Part shown: positions 8,819 through 18,219 of the stretch, in pieces
Layout: the number at the start of each line of letters is the position of its first letter
Position numbering within the stretch: the first letter of the stretch is position 1
NCBI RefSeq assembly: GCF_037095755.1
Contig: NZ_JBAWKJ010000003.1
Coordinates: forward strand, 496,001-560,000
DNA: 64,000 bases
Source of the DNA: Sphingopyxis sp. CCNWLW2
Lineage (GTDB): Bacteria > Pseudomonadota > Alphaproteobacteria > Sphingomonadales > Sphingomonadaceae
Direction: 5' to 3'
Translations under genes and position numbers: made by a program
The notes under the pieces: generated by a model
Database searches by the model: none
What the model was told of the DNA's origin: nothing
Seen by the model: the letters and a program-made list of their open reading frames with translations, nothing else

Positions 8819-9475
8819 TCATTTCGCCTTCGTCAGACGGATGAGTTCCTCTTCTGCGCCCGGCGTGTCCTCCATATAGATGGTACGTACGGGCTGCCTG
8901 AACTTGCGGGTGTGGAGCTTGTCGTAACCGCGATCGTCCGCCGCCGCGACCTTGAGCAGACTCGTGATGGTGTCACCGGTCGCCACATTCCAGCTCATCT
9001 CGTCGCCGTCGTGCGCAAAAGTGCGGCTATAGACCGTCGCGTCGAGCCCGATCAGCCGCATGCGCGCGCCCTCTTTCGTCGCGGCGGCGCGATAGCGATA
9101 GGTTGCGGACAGCGCGGTCGTTCCGCCGGTCAGGTCGCGGATCGTCAGCACGCCCTTGTCGATCGTCAGCCCTGCCGCGCCCAACGGGTCGGTTTCGAGT
9201 TTCAGTTCGCCCGCGGGGGAGTGGCCGATATCGACCTCGCTGCGATAGCTCAGCATGACGTGGAGCGTGCGTGCATCGGGGCTCGCGACGATATAGGCCG
9301 TGTCCGTGTCGCCATCGCCGTTGAGATCGCCGTCGACGCGCGCCTCGATCTCCTCGCCGGGTTCCAGCCAGCCGTTCAGTATCGCGTCGGTGATCGGCGG
9401 CATCGCCGGCCGGTCGGGCGCGGCTTGGGCCACACCGCACAGCGAAAGGGCCGCGATCAATCCCAGGCTGCGCAT
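8819..9475 (-). CDS. Exported protein with a calcium-binding-like loop, function unknown
   Basis: A 218-residue protein with a clear signal peptide (MRSLGLIAALSLCGVAQAA) and likely cleavage after AQA. Residues 48-58 (DGDLNGDGDTD) form an EF-hand or FG-GAP-like Asp/Asn/Gly loop, followed by beta-rich sequence. It is probably periplasmic. It is divergent from the caspase-like gene and convergent with the small membrane protein gene. No enzyme motif is seen. Confidence 0.7.
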   Translation of the reverse strand: MRSLGLIAALSLCGVAQAAPDRPAMPPITDAILNGWLEPGEEIEARVDGDLNGDGDTDTAYIVASPDARTLHVMLSYRSEVDIGHSPAGELKLETDPLGAAGLTIDKGVLTIRDLTGGTTALSATYRYRAAATKEGARMRLIGLDATVYSRTFAHDGDEMSWNVATGDTITSLLKVAAADDRGYDKLHTRKFRQPVRTIYMEDTPGAEEELIRLTKAK

Positions 9476-9713
9476 CGCTCGTTCTCCCCCTCGGTTATCG
9501 ACAGATTATCAGCTGCTATCATATCGTCCAGCCGCCGCGGGTGATCCGGCGCACAGGCCAGTTTCCGCTTTCCTGCATCGCCGTGCTGACCTACCTTTGC
9601 CTCGGGGTCGCCTGAGGTCGCACATATGCGACTTCGGCGTGAAGTTGCGCAGTTTTCCGTCATTGCTCGCGCGGATGGGAAAATGCGTCGAGGGGGGCAG
9701 ACAGTTGGGAAAA

Positions 9714-11426
9714 ATGTGGTGGATCGGCGCGCTGGGCGCCGCGTTCCTCGGGCTCGTCCATTTGGCTCCGGCCGCGATGGCGCAGCCCTCGGGCTCCTGC
9801 GGTGCCGCGCCGCTAAGGGGAGACCGCGTCGCGCTACTCATCGGCAACAGCGCCTATAACGACTGGGAATGGCCGTCGCTCAAAAATGCCGTGAACGACA
9901 TCGATTATGTTTGCGATGCCTTCGCGAAGGCGGGCATTTCGCCGCGTATCATCCGCAACGCCGACAAGGCGGCGCTCGATGCCGCACTCGCGCAATTCGC
10001 CGGCGAAGCGAAAGGCGCGAAGTCGGTCGTGCTCTATTATGCCGGGCACGGCTTCGAATATGGCGGCCGTAACTGGCTGGTGCCGATGGACGCGCCGCCC
10101 GCGACGCGCCGCGCCGACGTCGAGAAACGCTATCTGTCGATCGAGGCGCTGGTGAAGCACGTCGTTCCGCAGGGTGCCTTCACCCTGTTGTTCGTCGACG
10201 CCTGCCGCACCGCCGAGCCAGTGGTGCGCGTCGAGGACGTCGATATCTCGGGCGGCGAGGCCGGATCGGCGCCGCTCGGGCTGCTCGATATCGGGCAGGG
10301 GGCGGTCTTCTATTCGACCGCCAAGGGGCGGCCCGCGCTCGACTTCGCGCCGGTCGGCTCGCCCGTCAGCCCCTTCGCGGCGGCGGTGGTCAAGGAACTG
10401 GCGATCCCGGGCCTTGAAATCTCCGACTATTTCAAGGTCGTGTCGCGCGAGGTCTACAAGCGCACCTATGGCATGGAACTGGGGCCGCAGCAGCCCTTTC
10501 ACTATGGCAGCTGGTTCGACGATTATTATCTCGTCGCGCCGCCCGAGGTGCCCGGGCGGGAGGGGCGTGGCGGCGGCTTCGGCACGCTGTCGGCCGCTCC
10601 GCCCGCGCCGCCGATTCCGAGGCTGGTACAGGGCGGGCCGGTCGCCGATCCGCTTGCCGACGTGGCGCTCGACCGGCTCGCGATCGAGGATGAGCCGGTC
10701 CTGATCGCCGACGTGCTGTCGCGCCATCCCGCCGCCGAGCTGATCGGCTTTGCCGACGCCGGCCATCCGCTCGCGCAGCATCTCGCGGGCTATATGTTCT
10801 CGCTCGGCGTCGGGGTGAAAAAGGACGTGCCGCGTGCCCGCGCCTATCTCGAACGATCGGCGGCGCAGGGCTTTCCCGCGGGGCAGCAGGAACTGGCCTG
10901 GCTGCTGCTCGAAAACGACCCGACGCCCGAAAATGTGAAGCGCGCCTATGACCTCTATGTCGCGGCGTCGAACGCGGGTTTCTCCAAGGCCAAGACGCAT
11001 CTCGCCTACCGGCTGGCGTCGGGCACTTTCGGCCCCGCCGACTTCGTGCGCTCGCAGGCGCTTTATGCCGAAGCGGCGGCGCAGGGACATCCCGCCGCGA
11101 TCTTCGCGCTCACCTATTTCGCCGACACCCGCACCGCCAATCTGGTGCGGCTGCGCAGCATCGCAAGCAGCGGCAATCCCGAGGGCAACCACTGGCTCTG
11201 CGAGGCGCATTTCGCCGACAAGACGCTAGGGGCGGCGATCGCGGATTGCGGCGTCGGCGCCCGCGCGGGCTTCGCGGGCTCGCGCGCGATCCTCGCTTAT
11301 GCCTATGCGAAGGGCGAGGGGATCGCGGCCGATGCACGGGAGGCCGCGCACTGGGCAAAACTCGCGCGCGACCTGCCCGAACTCAGGAAAGACCAGCGCG
11401 CGCTGGTCGCGGGGATCGGCGAATGA
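9714..11426 (+). CDS. Secreted caspase-family (C14) peptidase with Sel1-like repeats
   Basis: About 570 residues. A signal peptide (MWWIGALGAAFLGLVHLAPAAMA) is followed by a caspase p20-like domain at about residues 36-240. The catalytic His112 lies in YYAGHGFEYGG and Cys164 in FVDACR, so the dyad is intact. After a Pro-rich linker (about 285-305) the C-terminal half holds Sel1/TPR-like repeats (HLAGYMFSLGVGVKKDVPRA and similar) for protein contacts. Such orthocaspases usually cut after basic residues. The start may instead be TTG at 9705, which has a better-spaced GAGGGGGG; ATG 9675 is also in frame. It would act in the periplasm. Confidence 0.85.
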   Translation: MWWIGALGAAFLGLVHLAPAAMAQPSGSCGAAPLRGDRVALLIGNSAYNDWEWPSLKNAVNDIDYVCDAFAKAGISPRIIRNADKAALDAALAQFAGEAKGAKSVVLYYAGHGFEYGGRNWLVPMDAPPATRRADVEKRYLSIEALVKHVVPQGAFTLLFVDACRTAEPVVRVEDVDISGGEAGSAPLGLLDIGQGAVFYSTAKGRPALDFAPVGSPVSPFAAAVVKELAIPGLEISDYFKVVSREVYKRTYGMELGPQQPFHYGSWFDDYYLVAPPEVPGREGRGGGFGTLSAAPPAPPIPRLVQGGPVADPLADVALDRLAIEDEPVLIADVLSRHPAAELIGFADAGHPLAQHLAGYMFSLGVGVKKDVPRARAYLERSAAQGFPAGQQELAWLLLENDPTPENVKRAYDLYVAASNAGFSKAKTHLAYRLASGTFGPADFVRSQALYAEAAAQGHPAAIFALTYFADTRTANLVRLRSIASSGNPEGNHWLCEAHFADKTLGAAIADCGVGARAGFAGSRAILAYAYAKGEGIAADAREAAHWAKLARDLPELRKDQRALVAGIGE

Positions 11427-11429
11427 CTG

Positions 11430-11912
11430 TCAGGGATAGCCGACCGCCATCACTTCCCATTCCTTGGGCCCGGCGGGAAGCTGCACGGTCCTGAGGTCGC
11501 CTACCGCGGCGCCGCGCAAAGCACGGGCGAGCGGGCTGTTCCACCCGATCCGGCCCTCGCCCGCCTCGGCCTCGTCGTCGCCGACGAGCGTGACGATGCG
11601 GCGTGCGTCGTCATCGTCGGCGAGTTCGACGGTGGCGCCGAACCAGATGCGGCTCTTGTCGGGCTGCTCGGCGGGATCGACGACGCGCGCCGCCTTCATG
11701 CGGCGGGCCAGGAACGAGAGGCGCCGGTCGATCTCGCGCAGCCGCTTGCGGCCATAGATATAGTCGCCATTTTCGCTGCGGTCGCCATTGCCCGCCGCCC
11801 AGCTGATCACCTCGACCAGCTTCGGGCGCTCGCCGCCGAGCAGCGCGTCATATTCGGCGCGCAGCGCGGCAAAGCCCGCCGGACTGATGATGTTCGTCTT
11901 GTCCCCCGCCAT
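11430..11912 (-). CDS. greB: Transcription elongation factor GreB
   Basis: A 160-residue GreA/GreB family factor that rescues backtracked RNA polymerase by stimulating transcript cleavage. The coiled-coil tip carries the acidic NGDRSENGDYIYGRKRLREIDRR sequence; the YIYGRKRLREID form is typical of GreB. The C-terminal FKBP-like domain includes GWNSPLARALRGAAVGD. The stop lies 3 nt from the end of the convergent caspase-like gene, and the start is next to the slt stop on the same strand, suggesting co-transcription with slt. Confidence 0.9.
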   Translation of the reverse strand: MAGDKTNIISPAGFAALRAEYDALLGGERPKLVEVISWAAGNGDRSENGDYIYGRKRLREIDRRLSFLARRMKAARVVDPAEQPDKSRIWFGATVELADDDDARRIVTLVGDDEAEAGEGRIGWNSPLARALRGAAVGDLRTVQLPAGPKEWEVMAVGYP

Positions 11913-11918
11913 GCGGAT

Positions 11919-13949
11919 TTAGCCGGGCGTGCGTTTGCCGAGGTAGAAACTCAGCGGCGCCTGCTGCCGCGACCCGCCGCCATCGCGCAGCGTGTCGTAA
12001 ACGACGGCATTTTCCAGCACACGCTGGACATAATTGCGCGTCTCGAAAATCGGGATCGCCTCGATCCAGTCGACCATCTCGATCCCGCCGCCGCGCGGGT
12101 CGCCATTGGCGCGCAGCCATTTGTTCACATTGCCTGGCCCTGCGTTGTACGCCGCGACGGCAAGCGGATAGCTGCCGCCGAAATAGCGCAGCATCTGCTG
12201 GAAATAGGTCGAGCCCAGCATCATATTGTAATTGGTGTCGGTGGTCAGCGAGCCCATGTCATAGCTCATGCCGAGCTTGCCCGCGACTTCGCGCGCGGTG
12301 CCCGGCATCAACTGCATCATCCCGCGCGCGCCGGCGTGGCTGATCGCCTGCCGGTCGAACTGGCTTTCCTGCCGCGTGATCGCGTGGATGAAAGTCCAGT
12401 TGCCTTCATGCCCGGCGGGAACACGGACGGTTGGGAAACCCGAAACTTCGACGGCATCAAGGCTGTTCGCCTGCGCGCTGCGGCCGATCATCACGCCAAG
12501 GTCGGGGCGTCCGATTTGCGACGCCAGCTTGCCCGCAAGAACATGGTCGGCGGGCGAGGTCGCCTGTTGCGCGAGTGCGCGCAGGAACTGCGACTGTTCG
12601 CGCCACGCGCCAATCTCGCCGAGCGCGCGCGCGGCGCGGACCAGCCGGTCGTCCTCGAACGCGCGGCGCTCGTCATTACTGACCTGAATGGTCGGATCGG
12701 GGGTCGGCTTGGGCTGCGGACGGTTCAGCCGCTCCAGCGACAACTGGCCATAATATTGGTCATAATGCTGCGCGGCATCGGCGAAATGCGCATTCGCTGT
12801 CGAGCGGTCACCCGCCGCCAGCGCCGCGCGGCCGGCCCAGTAGAAGCCCTTCGTCCGTGTTTGCGCCGAGCGCGCGGCTTCGCCATACGCGCGATAGAGG
12901 CGCACCGCCTCGGCGGGACGACGCAGGTCGCGATAGGCGAGCTGCCCCGCGAGCCAGGCGAGCGAGGTATAATCGTCGCGCACGCTAAGCGACGTCTCGC
13001 GGATCACCGTTCCGGGCGCGAAGGCGTCGTCGATCTGGCGCGCGATATTATAGGCGGTGGTCTTGTCGCCGCCTTCGCTCGCCTGCCGCGCGTTGGTAAG
13101 CAGCGTTTCCAGCCATTCCTCGGGATCGGTCGGCGGCTTGGCGAGCGAGCGCGGCGCGGCGAGCAATGCGCGCGCTTCGCCAACGCGGCCCGCCTTGCGC
13201 AGCCAGGTCGCCTTGTCGGTGATATAGCCCGCATCGGTGCGGGTCAGCGCCGGGTTGGCGCTTTCGGCGGCCGATGCCTGAAAGGCCGCGTCGACCGAGG
13301 CATTGCGCATCGCGAGCCGTGCCGCGAAGACATTGCGCTTGTCGGGCGAGGTATAGGCGAGCTGGCGGCTCGCGGCGGGGGTGGCGCCGAGCCAGAGCAG
13401 CCGGTCCATGCGCGCGTCATGGTCGGCGGGGGTGATCGCGCCGGGGAACATAGCGAGCGCGCGGCTCGTTTCGTAATCGTCGAGCGGCCCGCTGGTCCAC
13501 GCGCGGCGCACTGCGGCATTGGCGTCTTCGCGGCGCCCCGACGCGTTGAGCGCGAGCGCATAGCGGAGCTGCCCGCTCGCGGTCTGCGGCGGGTAAGCCT
13601 GGAAATAGGCGAGGGTGCGCTGCGGATCATAGCTGTCGAGCGAGATGGCTTTTTCGGCGCGCGTGCGCATCTTGTCATTATCGGGCCAGCCCTTGTTCGC
13701 CATCAGGAAGCGCGAAAGCTGGTCGAACGAGGCGCCGGTATTCGCCGTCAGCCGCCGCCATTCCATCACCGCATCGCCGACCGAGCTCGTCGACGGCGGC
13801 GGACCCGATGTCGCCGCCAGGCCCATCTGGGCGCGATACCAGGCCATTTGTTCGGGAGTGAGCTCGCTGGCATGCGCGGTGGTCGGAATGAGGAGGGCCG
13901 CGGCGAGCGCGAGGCGGGAGATACGGGTCAGCGAGATCATAGCTGCCAT
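11919..13949 (-). CDS. Soluble lytic murein transglycosylase
   Basis: A 676-residue periplasmic enzyme that cleaves MurNAc-GlcNAc bonds to form anhydromuropeptides. The signal peptide ends near TTAHA. A long alpha-superhelical region (about residues 40-500, many Ala-rich helical pairs) precedes the catalytic SLT domain with the Glu of ITRQESQFD, then GARGMMQLMPGTA and the AYNAGPGNV motif. It corresponds to the Slt70 class. I chose the ATG at 13949, which has AAGGAG 12 nt upstream; an in-frame ATG at 13940 is also possible. It is divergent from dapA. Confidence 0.9.
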   Translation of the reverse strand: MAAMISLTRISRLALAAALLIPTTAHASELTPEQMAWYRAQMGLAATSGPPPSTSSVGDAVMEWRRLTANTGASFDQLSRFLMANKGWPDNDKMRTRAEKAISLDSYDPQRTLAYFQAYPPQTASGQLRYALALNASGRREDANAAVRRAWTSGPLDDYETSRALAMFPGAITPADHDARMDRLLWLGATPAASRQLAYTSPDKRNVFAARLAMRNASVDAAFQASAAESANPALTRTDAGYITDKATWLRKAGRVGEARALLAAPRSLAKPPTDPEEWLETLLTNARQASEGGDKTTAYNIARQIDDAFAPGTVIRETSLSVRDDYTSLAWLAGQLAYRDLRRPAEAVRLYRAYGEAARSAQTRTKGFYWAGRAALAAGDRSTANAHFADAAQHYDQYYGQLSLERLNRPQPKPTPDPTIQVSNDERRAFEDDRLVRAARALGEIGAWREQSQFLRALAQQATSPADHVLAGKLASQIGRPDLGVMIGRSAQANSLDAVEVSGFPTVRVPAGHEGNWTFIHAITRQESQFDRQAISHAGARGMMQLMPGTAREVAGKLGMSYDMGSLTTDTNYNMMLGSTYFQQMLRYFGGSYPLAVAAYNAGPGNVNKWLRANGDPRGGGIEMVDWIEAIPIFETRNYVQRVLENAVVYDTLRDGGGSRQQAPLSFYLGKRTPG

Positions 13950-14049
13950 AGTAATGCCAAACTCCTTGCGGGGCGCTGAATAGACGTCCAATAGCGGCGC
14001 GCTGGCCGGATTCTATCGGCTGAGGCATGTTCTTGTAAAGGAGCGGTGC

Positions 14050-14925
14050 ATGTTTTCGGGGTCGATTCCCGCTTTGGTGACGCCATTTCGCGATGGGGCG
14101 TTCGATGCCCCGGCCTTCGCGCGTCTTGTCGATTGGCAGATCAAAGAGGGGACCAGCGCGCTCGTCCCATGCGGCACGACCGGCGAAAGTCCGACGCTCG
14201 GCTACGACGAACATTACCAGGTGATCGACGGCTGCATCGAGGCTGCGGCCGGGCGTGTCCCCGTCATCGCGGGCTGCGGGTCGAACGACACCGCGACCGC
14301 GATCCGGCATATGCGCCATGCGCAGGCCGCGGGCGCGACCGCCGCGCTGATCGTCGCGCCTTATTACAACCGGCCGAGCCAGGCTGGTATGATCGCGCAT
14401 TTCCAGTCGCTCGCCGACGCGAGCGACCTGCCGATCGTCGTCTATAACGTCCCCGGCCGCACCGTCGCCGACATCAGCGCCGAGACGATGTGCAAGCTCG
14501 CCGAAATCCCGAGCGTCGTTGCGATCAAGGATGCGAGCGGCGATCTGGCGCGCGTCACGATCCACCGCGCGGGTGCGGGTGCCGACTTCTGCCAGCTCAG
14601 CGGCAACGATGACTTGTGGCTGCCACATGCCGTGATGGGCGGCGCCGGCTGCATTTCGGTCACAGCCAACGTCGCGCCGCGCCTGTGTGCCGATTTCGCC
14701 GCGGCTTGTGCCGCGGGCGACTGGGCGCGCGCGCTGGTGCTGCACGACCGGCTGTTTGATCTGCACAAGGCGATGTTCTCCGACACCTCGCCGGGGCCGG
14801 TTAAATATGCGCTGTCGCGCATCCACGACTGGTTTTCGCCCGAAGTGCGCCTACCTATCATCCCGGCGAACGATGCATCTCGCGCCGCCGTCGATGCCGC
14901 ACTGTCCGCGGCCGGAGTAATCTAG
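14050..14925 (+). CDS. dapA: 4-hydroxy-tetrahydrodipicolinate synthase DapA
   Basis: A 291-residue TIM-barrel enzyme condensing pyruvate with aspartate semialdehyde, the first committed step to lysine and diaminopimelate. Schiff-base Lys160 lies in [10 protein letters not shown], catalytic Tyr132 in VVYNVPGRT, and the substrate loop reads [10 protein letters not shown] at about 41-50. The length is typical. smpB follows after 8 nt, and the two are often linked in alphaproteobacteria. An AAGGAG sequence lies just upstream of the ATG. Confidence 0.96.
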   Translation: MFSGSIPALVTPFRDGAFDAPAFARLVDWQIKEGTSALVPCGTTGESPTLGYDEHYQVIDGCIEAAAGRVPVIAGCGSNDTATAIRHMRHAQAAGATAALIVAPYYNRPSQAGMIAHFQSLADASDLPIVVYNVPGRTVADISAETMCKLAEIPSVVAIKDASGDLARVTIHRAGAGADFCQLSGNDDLWLPHAVMGGAGCISVTANVAPRLCADFAAACAAGDWARALVLHDRLFDLHKAMFSDTSPGPVKYALSRIHDWFSPEVRLPIIPANDASRAAVDAALSAAGVI

Positions 14926-14933
14926 GTCCCGCA

Positions 14934-15419
14934 ATGGCTCGTCCCCAGTCCGCCGCCGAATTCGACAAGAAGAAAGTCGTCGCCGAGAACCGGCGCGCGC
15001 GGTTCGACTTTGCCATCGACGAGGTGTTCGAGGCGGGGATTGCGCTGCAGGGGACCGAGGTCAAGTCACTGCGCTTTGGTGAAGGGACGATTGCGGAGAG
15101 TTATGCCGAGGTGAAGGGGCACGAGGTGTGGCTGGTGAACAGCAATATCCCCGAATTCAGCCACGGCAACCGGCACAATCATGAACCCAAGCGCCCGCGC
15201 AAGCTGTTGCTCAGCGGCCGCGAAATCAACAAGATGCACGCTGCGGTCGCGCGGCAGGGGATGACGCTTGTCCCGCTGTCCATCTATTTCAACAGTCGCG
15301 GCCGCGCCAAGGTCGAACTGGCGATCGCCAAGGGCAAGAAGGCGCACGACAAGCGGGAGTCGATCAAGGAGCGCGACTGGAAGCGCGACAAGCAGCGGTT
15401 GATGAAAGAGCGGGGATGA
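14934..15419 (+). CDS. smpB: SsrA-binding protein SmpB
   Basis: A 161-residue beta-barrel RNA-binding protein that delivers tmRNA to stalled ribosomes. It has the family sequences [25 protein letters not shown] and [29 protein letters not shown], plus the basic C-terminal tail that enters the mRNA channel. The stop overlaps the start of the DUF2062 gene (ATGA). The tmRNA gene itself is not in the window. Confidence 0.96.
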   Translation: MARPQSAAEFDKKKVVAENRRARFDFAIDEVFEAGIALQGTEVKSLRFGEGTIAESYAEVKGHEVWLVNSNIPEFSHGNRHNHEPKRPRKLLLSGREINKMHAAVARQGMTLVPLSIYFNSRGRAKVELAIAKGKKAHDKRESIKERDWKRDKQRLMKERG

Positions 15420-16045
15420 GCGGCGGCAAGCCCAAGAATCCTAAAGTGCACGACAAGGCGGCAGTGATGAACTGGATCCGCCGCAATTCGCCGACGCGCG
15501 AAGAGTTGCTCGAGAGCCGCTTCGTCAAGCCCTTTGCCCACCGCGTCGCGCACAGCCATTTGTGGCGCTTCACCCGCACCTCGGTGCCGCGCGGCACCGC
15601 GCTGGGGCTGTTCGTCGGCATCTTTTTCCTGATCCCTGGCGTGCAGATATTGGGTGTCGCGCTGCTCGCGCTGCCCGTTCGCGCCAATATCCCGATCGGC
15701 GCGGCGATGACCTTCCTCTCCAATCCGGTGACGACGCCGTTCATCATCCTCGCGTCGGTGTGGCTCGGCGACTGGCTGTTCGGGCTCCATGCCAACAGCG
15801 CGACCTTCTCGGCAATGATCGAGCATGGCGCGTCGGCGGGCGAATGGGCGCGCTGGGTCTTTTCGGACGCCGCGCCCGCGATGCTCGCCGGGCTGTTCGT
15901 CATTTCGCTCGTCTCGGCGGTCGTCGGCTACATCCTCGCCTCGATCTTCTGGGACAATTGGATTCGCCTCCGCTGGCGGCGCAAGCTGGCGCGGGCGCGC
16001 GACCAACGACATGAGGCATCGACCAGCGACACCGCGGCCGGTTGA
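15416..16045 (+). CDS. DUF2062 membrane protein
   Basis: A 209-residue inner-membrane protein of unknown function. Hydrophobic segments fall at about residues 60-88 ([20 protein letters not shown]), 92-122 ([19 protein letters not shown]) and 160-182. The SNPVTTPF stretch is characteristic of DUF2062. The N-terminus is basic and cytoplasmic in character. It is translationally coupled to smpB by a 4-nt overlap, an association common in alphaproteobacteria. Confidence 0.8.
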   Translation: MSGGKPKNPKVHDKAAVMNWIRRNSPTREELLESRFVKPFAHRVAHSHLWRFTRTSVPRGTALGLFVGIFFLIPGVQILGVALLALPVRANIPIGAAMTFLSNPVTTPFIILASVWLGDWLFGLHANSATFSAMIEHGASAGEWARWVFSDAAPAMLAGLFVISLVSAVVGYILASIFWDNWIRLRWRRKLARARDQRHEASTSDTAAG

Positions 16046-16141
16046 ACCCCCAAACAGCAGGCGTATAGCTGTCGCATCGCTAATCTGCGCCGTGCCAGCG
16101 CGGCGCGGATTTTCGCTTCATATCGAAAACTGGGGAATATC

Positions 16142-18196
16142 ATGACTCTGCATATTTCTTCGCGCCTGATGGCGACCGCCGCGCTTGGGGCGCTGATGCT
16201 TGCCGCCGTTCCGGCGACCGCCAAGGAAAAGGCCGCGACCGCGCCCGCCACGGCGTCAGCAAAACCCGAAATCGGCGATTTCGGCTTCGACCTTACGGGC
16301 ATGGACAAGAGCGTCCAGCCGGGCGACGATTTCTACACCTACGCCAATGGCGCCTGGGCGAAGAACACGAAGATTCCGGACGATAAGTCAAACTATGGCA
16401 TGTTCACCGCGCTGAACGATCTGTCGCAGACGCGCACGCGTGAAATCCTCGACGCCGCCAAGGGCGACCCGAATAGTATGATCGGCCGTGCCTATGCATC
16501 CTATCTCGACTCGGCGACGGTCGAAGCCAAGGGGCTCGCGCCAATCCAGCCGTGGTTGAACAAGATCCGCGCCGTCGAAAAGCCGGGTCTCGCCGCGCTG
16601 CTCGCCGAAGCCGATCGCAGCGGCGTCCAGCATTTCTTCGGCGGCTATGTCGGGCAGGACGACAAGAACCCCGACGTCTATACCTATATCATTTTCCAGG
16701 GCGGAATCGGCATGCCCGATCGCGATTTCTACCTGAAGGACAATGAGCGTAACACCGCTCTGCAGGCGGCGTATCTCAAGCATCTCGAAAATGTCCTGAC
16801 GCTCGCGGGCGAGGCCAATGCGCCGGCGCGCGCCAAGGCGATCTATGATTTCGAAAAGCAGGTCGCGACGGTCCACTGGGACAAGAACGACAGCAGCGAC
16901 GCGACCAAAGCCTATAACAAGATGACGATCGCCGAGCTCGCCAAGGCCGCGCCCGGTTTCGACTGGCCGACCTTCATCCGCGGGATCGGGGTCAAGGAAG
17001 ACACGCTGATCGTATCGCAGCCGAGCGCGTTCACGGGCGAGGCGAAGCTGCTCGCCGACGCGCCGATCGCGGTGATCCGCGACCTGCTGATCGTGCGTAG
17101 CCTCGACGGCTTCTCGGGCGTGCTTCCCGATGCCGTCGCAAAGGAAGCTTTCTCCTTCTACAGCACGGCGCTGTCGGGCACCCCGCAGATGGAAGAGCGC
17201 TGGAAGCGCGGCGTCGACTTCACGACGGGCAACCTCGGCGACGCCGTCGGCAAGGATTATGTCGCGAAATATTTCCCGCCCGAAACCAAGGCGGCAATGG
17301 ATACGCTGGTGAAGAACGTCCTGGCCTCCATGGGGAGCCGAATTGACGGGCTGACCTGGATGCAGCCGACGACGAAGGTCAAAGCGCGGAAGAAGCTCGC
17401 CAATTTCACCACCAAGATCGGCTATCCCGATCAGTGGAAGGATTATGGCAAGCTGGAAATCCGCGCCGACGACCTGTTCGGCAATGCGCTGCGGTCGAAC
17501 CAGTTCGCACATGACGACAATATCGGCCATCTCGGCGGCCCGATCCGTCGCTGGGAATGGTTTATGACGCCGATGACGATCAACGCCTATGCCAATTTCG
17601 GCATGAACGAGATCGTTTTCCCCGCCGCGATCCTGCAGCCGCCCTTCTTCGATCCGCATGCCGACGCAGCGGTGAATTATGGCGGCATCGGCGCGGTGAT
17701 CGGCCATGAAGTCAGCCATCATTTCGACGACCAGGGCGCGAAATATGACGAGACCGGCAAGCTCGCCGATTGGTGGACGCCCGAGGATGTGAAGGCGTTC
17801 GAGGCGGCGGGGCAGGCACTGATCGCGCAATATAACGCCTATGAGATCCTGCCCGGCGAACATCTCGACGGCAAGTTCACGCTCGGCGAGAATATCGGCG
17901 ATCTGGCGGGCCTGACCGTCGCCTATGACGCCTACAAGAAATCGCTCGGCGGCAAGGAAGCGCCGGTGATCGACGGGCTGACCGGCGACCAGCGCTTCTT
18001 CCTCGGCTGGGCACAGGTGTGGCGCCGCAACTATCGCGAGCAAAATCTGTCGCAGCGGATCACGACCGATCCGCATTCGCCGTCGATCCAGCGGACTTGG
18101 GTCTCGCGCAATCTTGACCCTTGGTATAAGGCCTATCAGATCAAGCAGGGTCAGAAGCTCTATCTGGCGCCCAAGGACCGCGTTCGCATCTGGTGA
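16142..18196 (+). CDS. M13 (neprilysin-like) zinc metallopeptidase
   Basis: A 684-residue exported endopeptidase. A signal peptide ends near AVPATA. Residues 36-430 form the M13 N-terminal domain, and the catalytic domain has HExxH at 522-526 (IGHEVSHHFDDQG), the third zinc ligand Glu in LGENIGDLAGL, and the conserved NAYANFGMNEIVFPAAILQPPFF substrate region upstream. The C-terminus ends in W after two residues of the usual pattern. It probably degrades peptides in the periplasm. It stands alone between DUF2062 and cckA. Confidence 0.92.
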   Translation: MTLHISSRLMATAALGALMLAAVPATAKEKAATAPATASAKPEIGDFGFDLTGMDKSVQPGDDFYTYANGAWAKNTKIPDDKSNYGMFTALNDLSQTRTREILDAAKGDPNSMIGRAYASYLDSATVEAKGLAPIQPWLNKIRAVEKPGLAALLAEADRSGVQHFFGGYVGQDDKNPDVYTYIIFQGGIGMPDRDFYLKDNERNTALQAAYLKHLENVLTLAGEANAPARAKAIYDFEKQVATVHWDKNDSSDATKAYNKMTIAELAKAAPGFDWPTFIRGIGVKEDTLIVSQPSAFTGEAKLLADAPIAVIRDLLIVRSLDGFSGVLPDAVAKEAFSFYSTALSGTPQMEERWKRGVDFTTGNLGDAVGKDYVAKYFPPETKAAMDTLVKNVLASMGSRIDGLTWMQPTTKVKARKKLANFTTKIGYPDQWKDYGKLEIRADDLFGNALRSNQFAHDDNIGHLGGPIRRWEWFMTPMTINAYANFGMNEIVFPAAILQPPFFDPHADAAVNYGGIGAVIGHEVSHHFDDQGAKYDETGKLADWWTPEDVKAFEAAGQALIAQYNAYEILPGEHLDGKFTLGENIGDLAGLTVAYDAYKKSLGGKEAPVIDGLTGDQRFFLGWAQVWRRNYREQNLSQRITTDPHSPSIQRTWVSRNLDPWYKAYQIKQGQKLYLAPKDRVRIW

Positions 18197-18219
18197 TGCG
18201 CCACTAAGAAAGACAGCCG

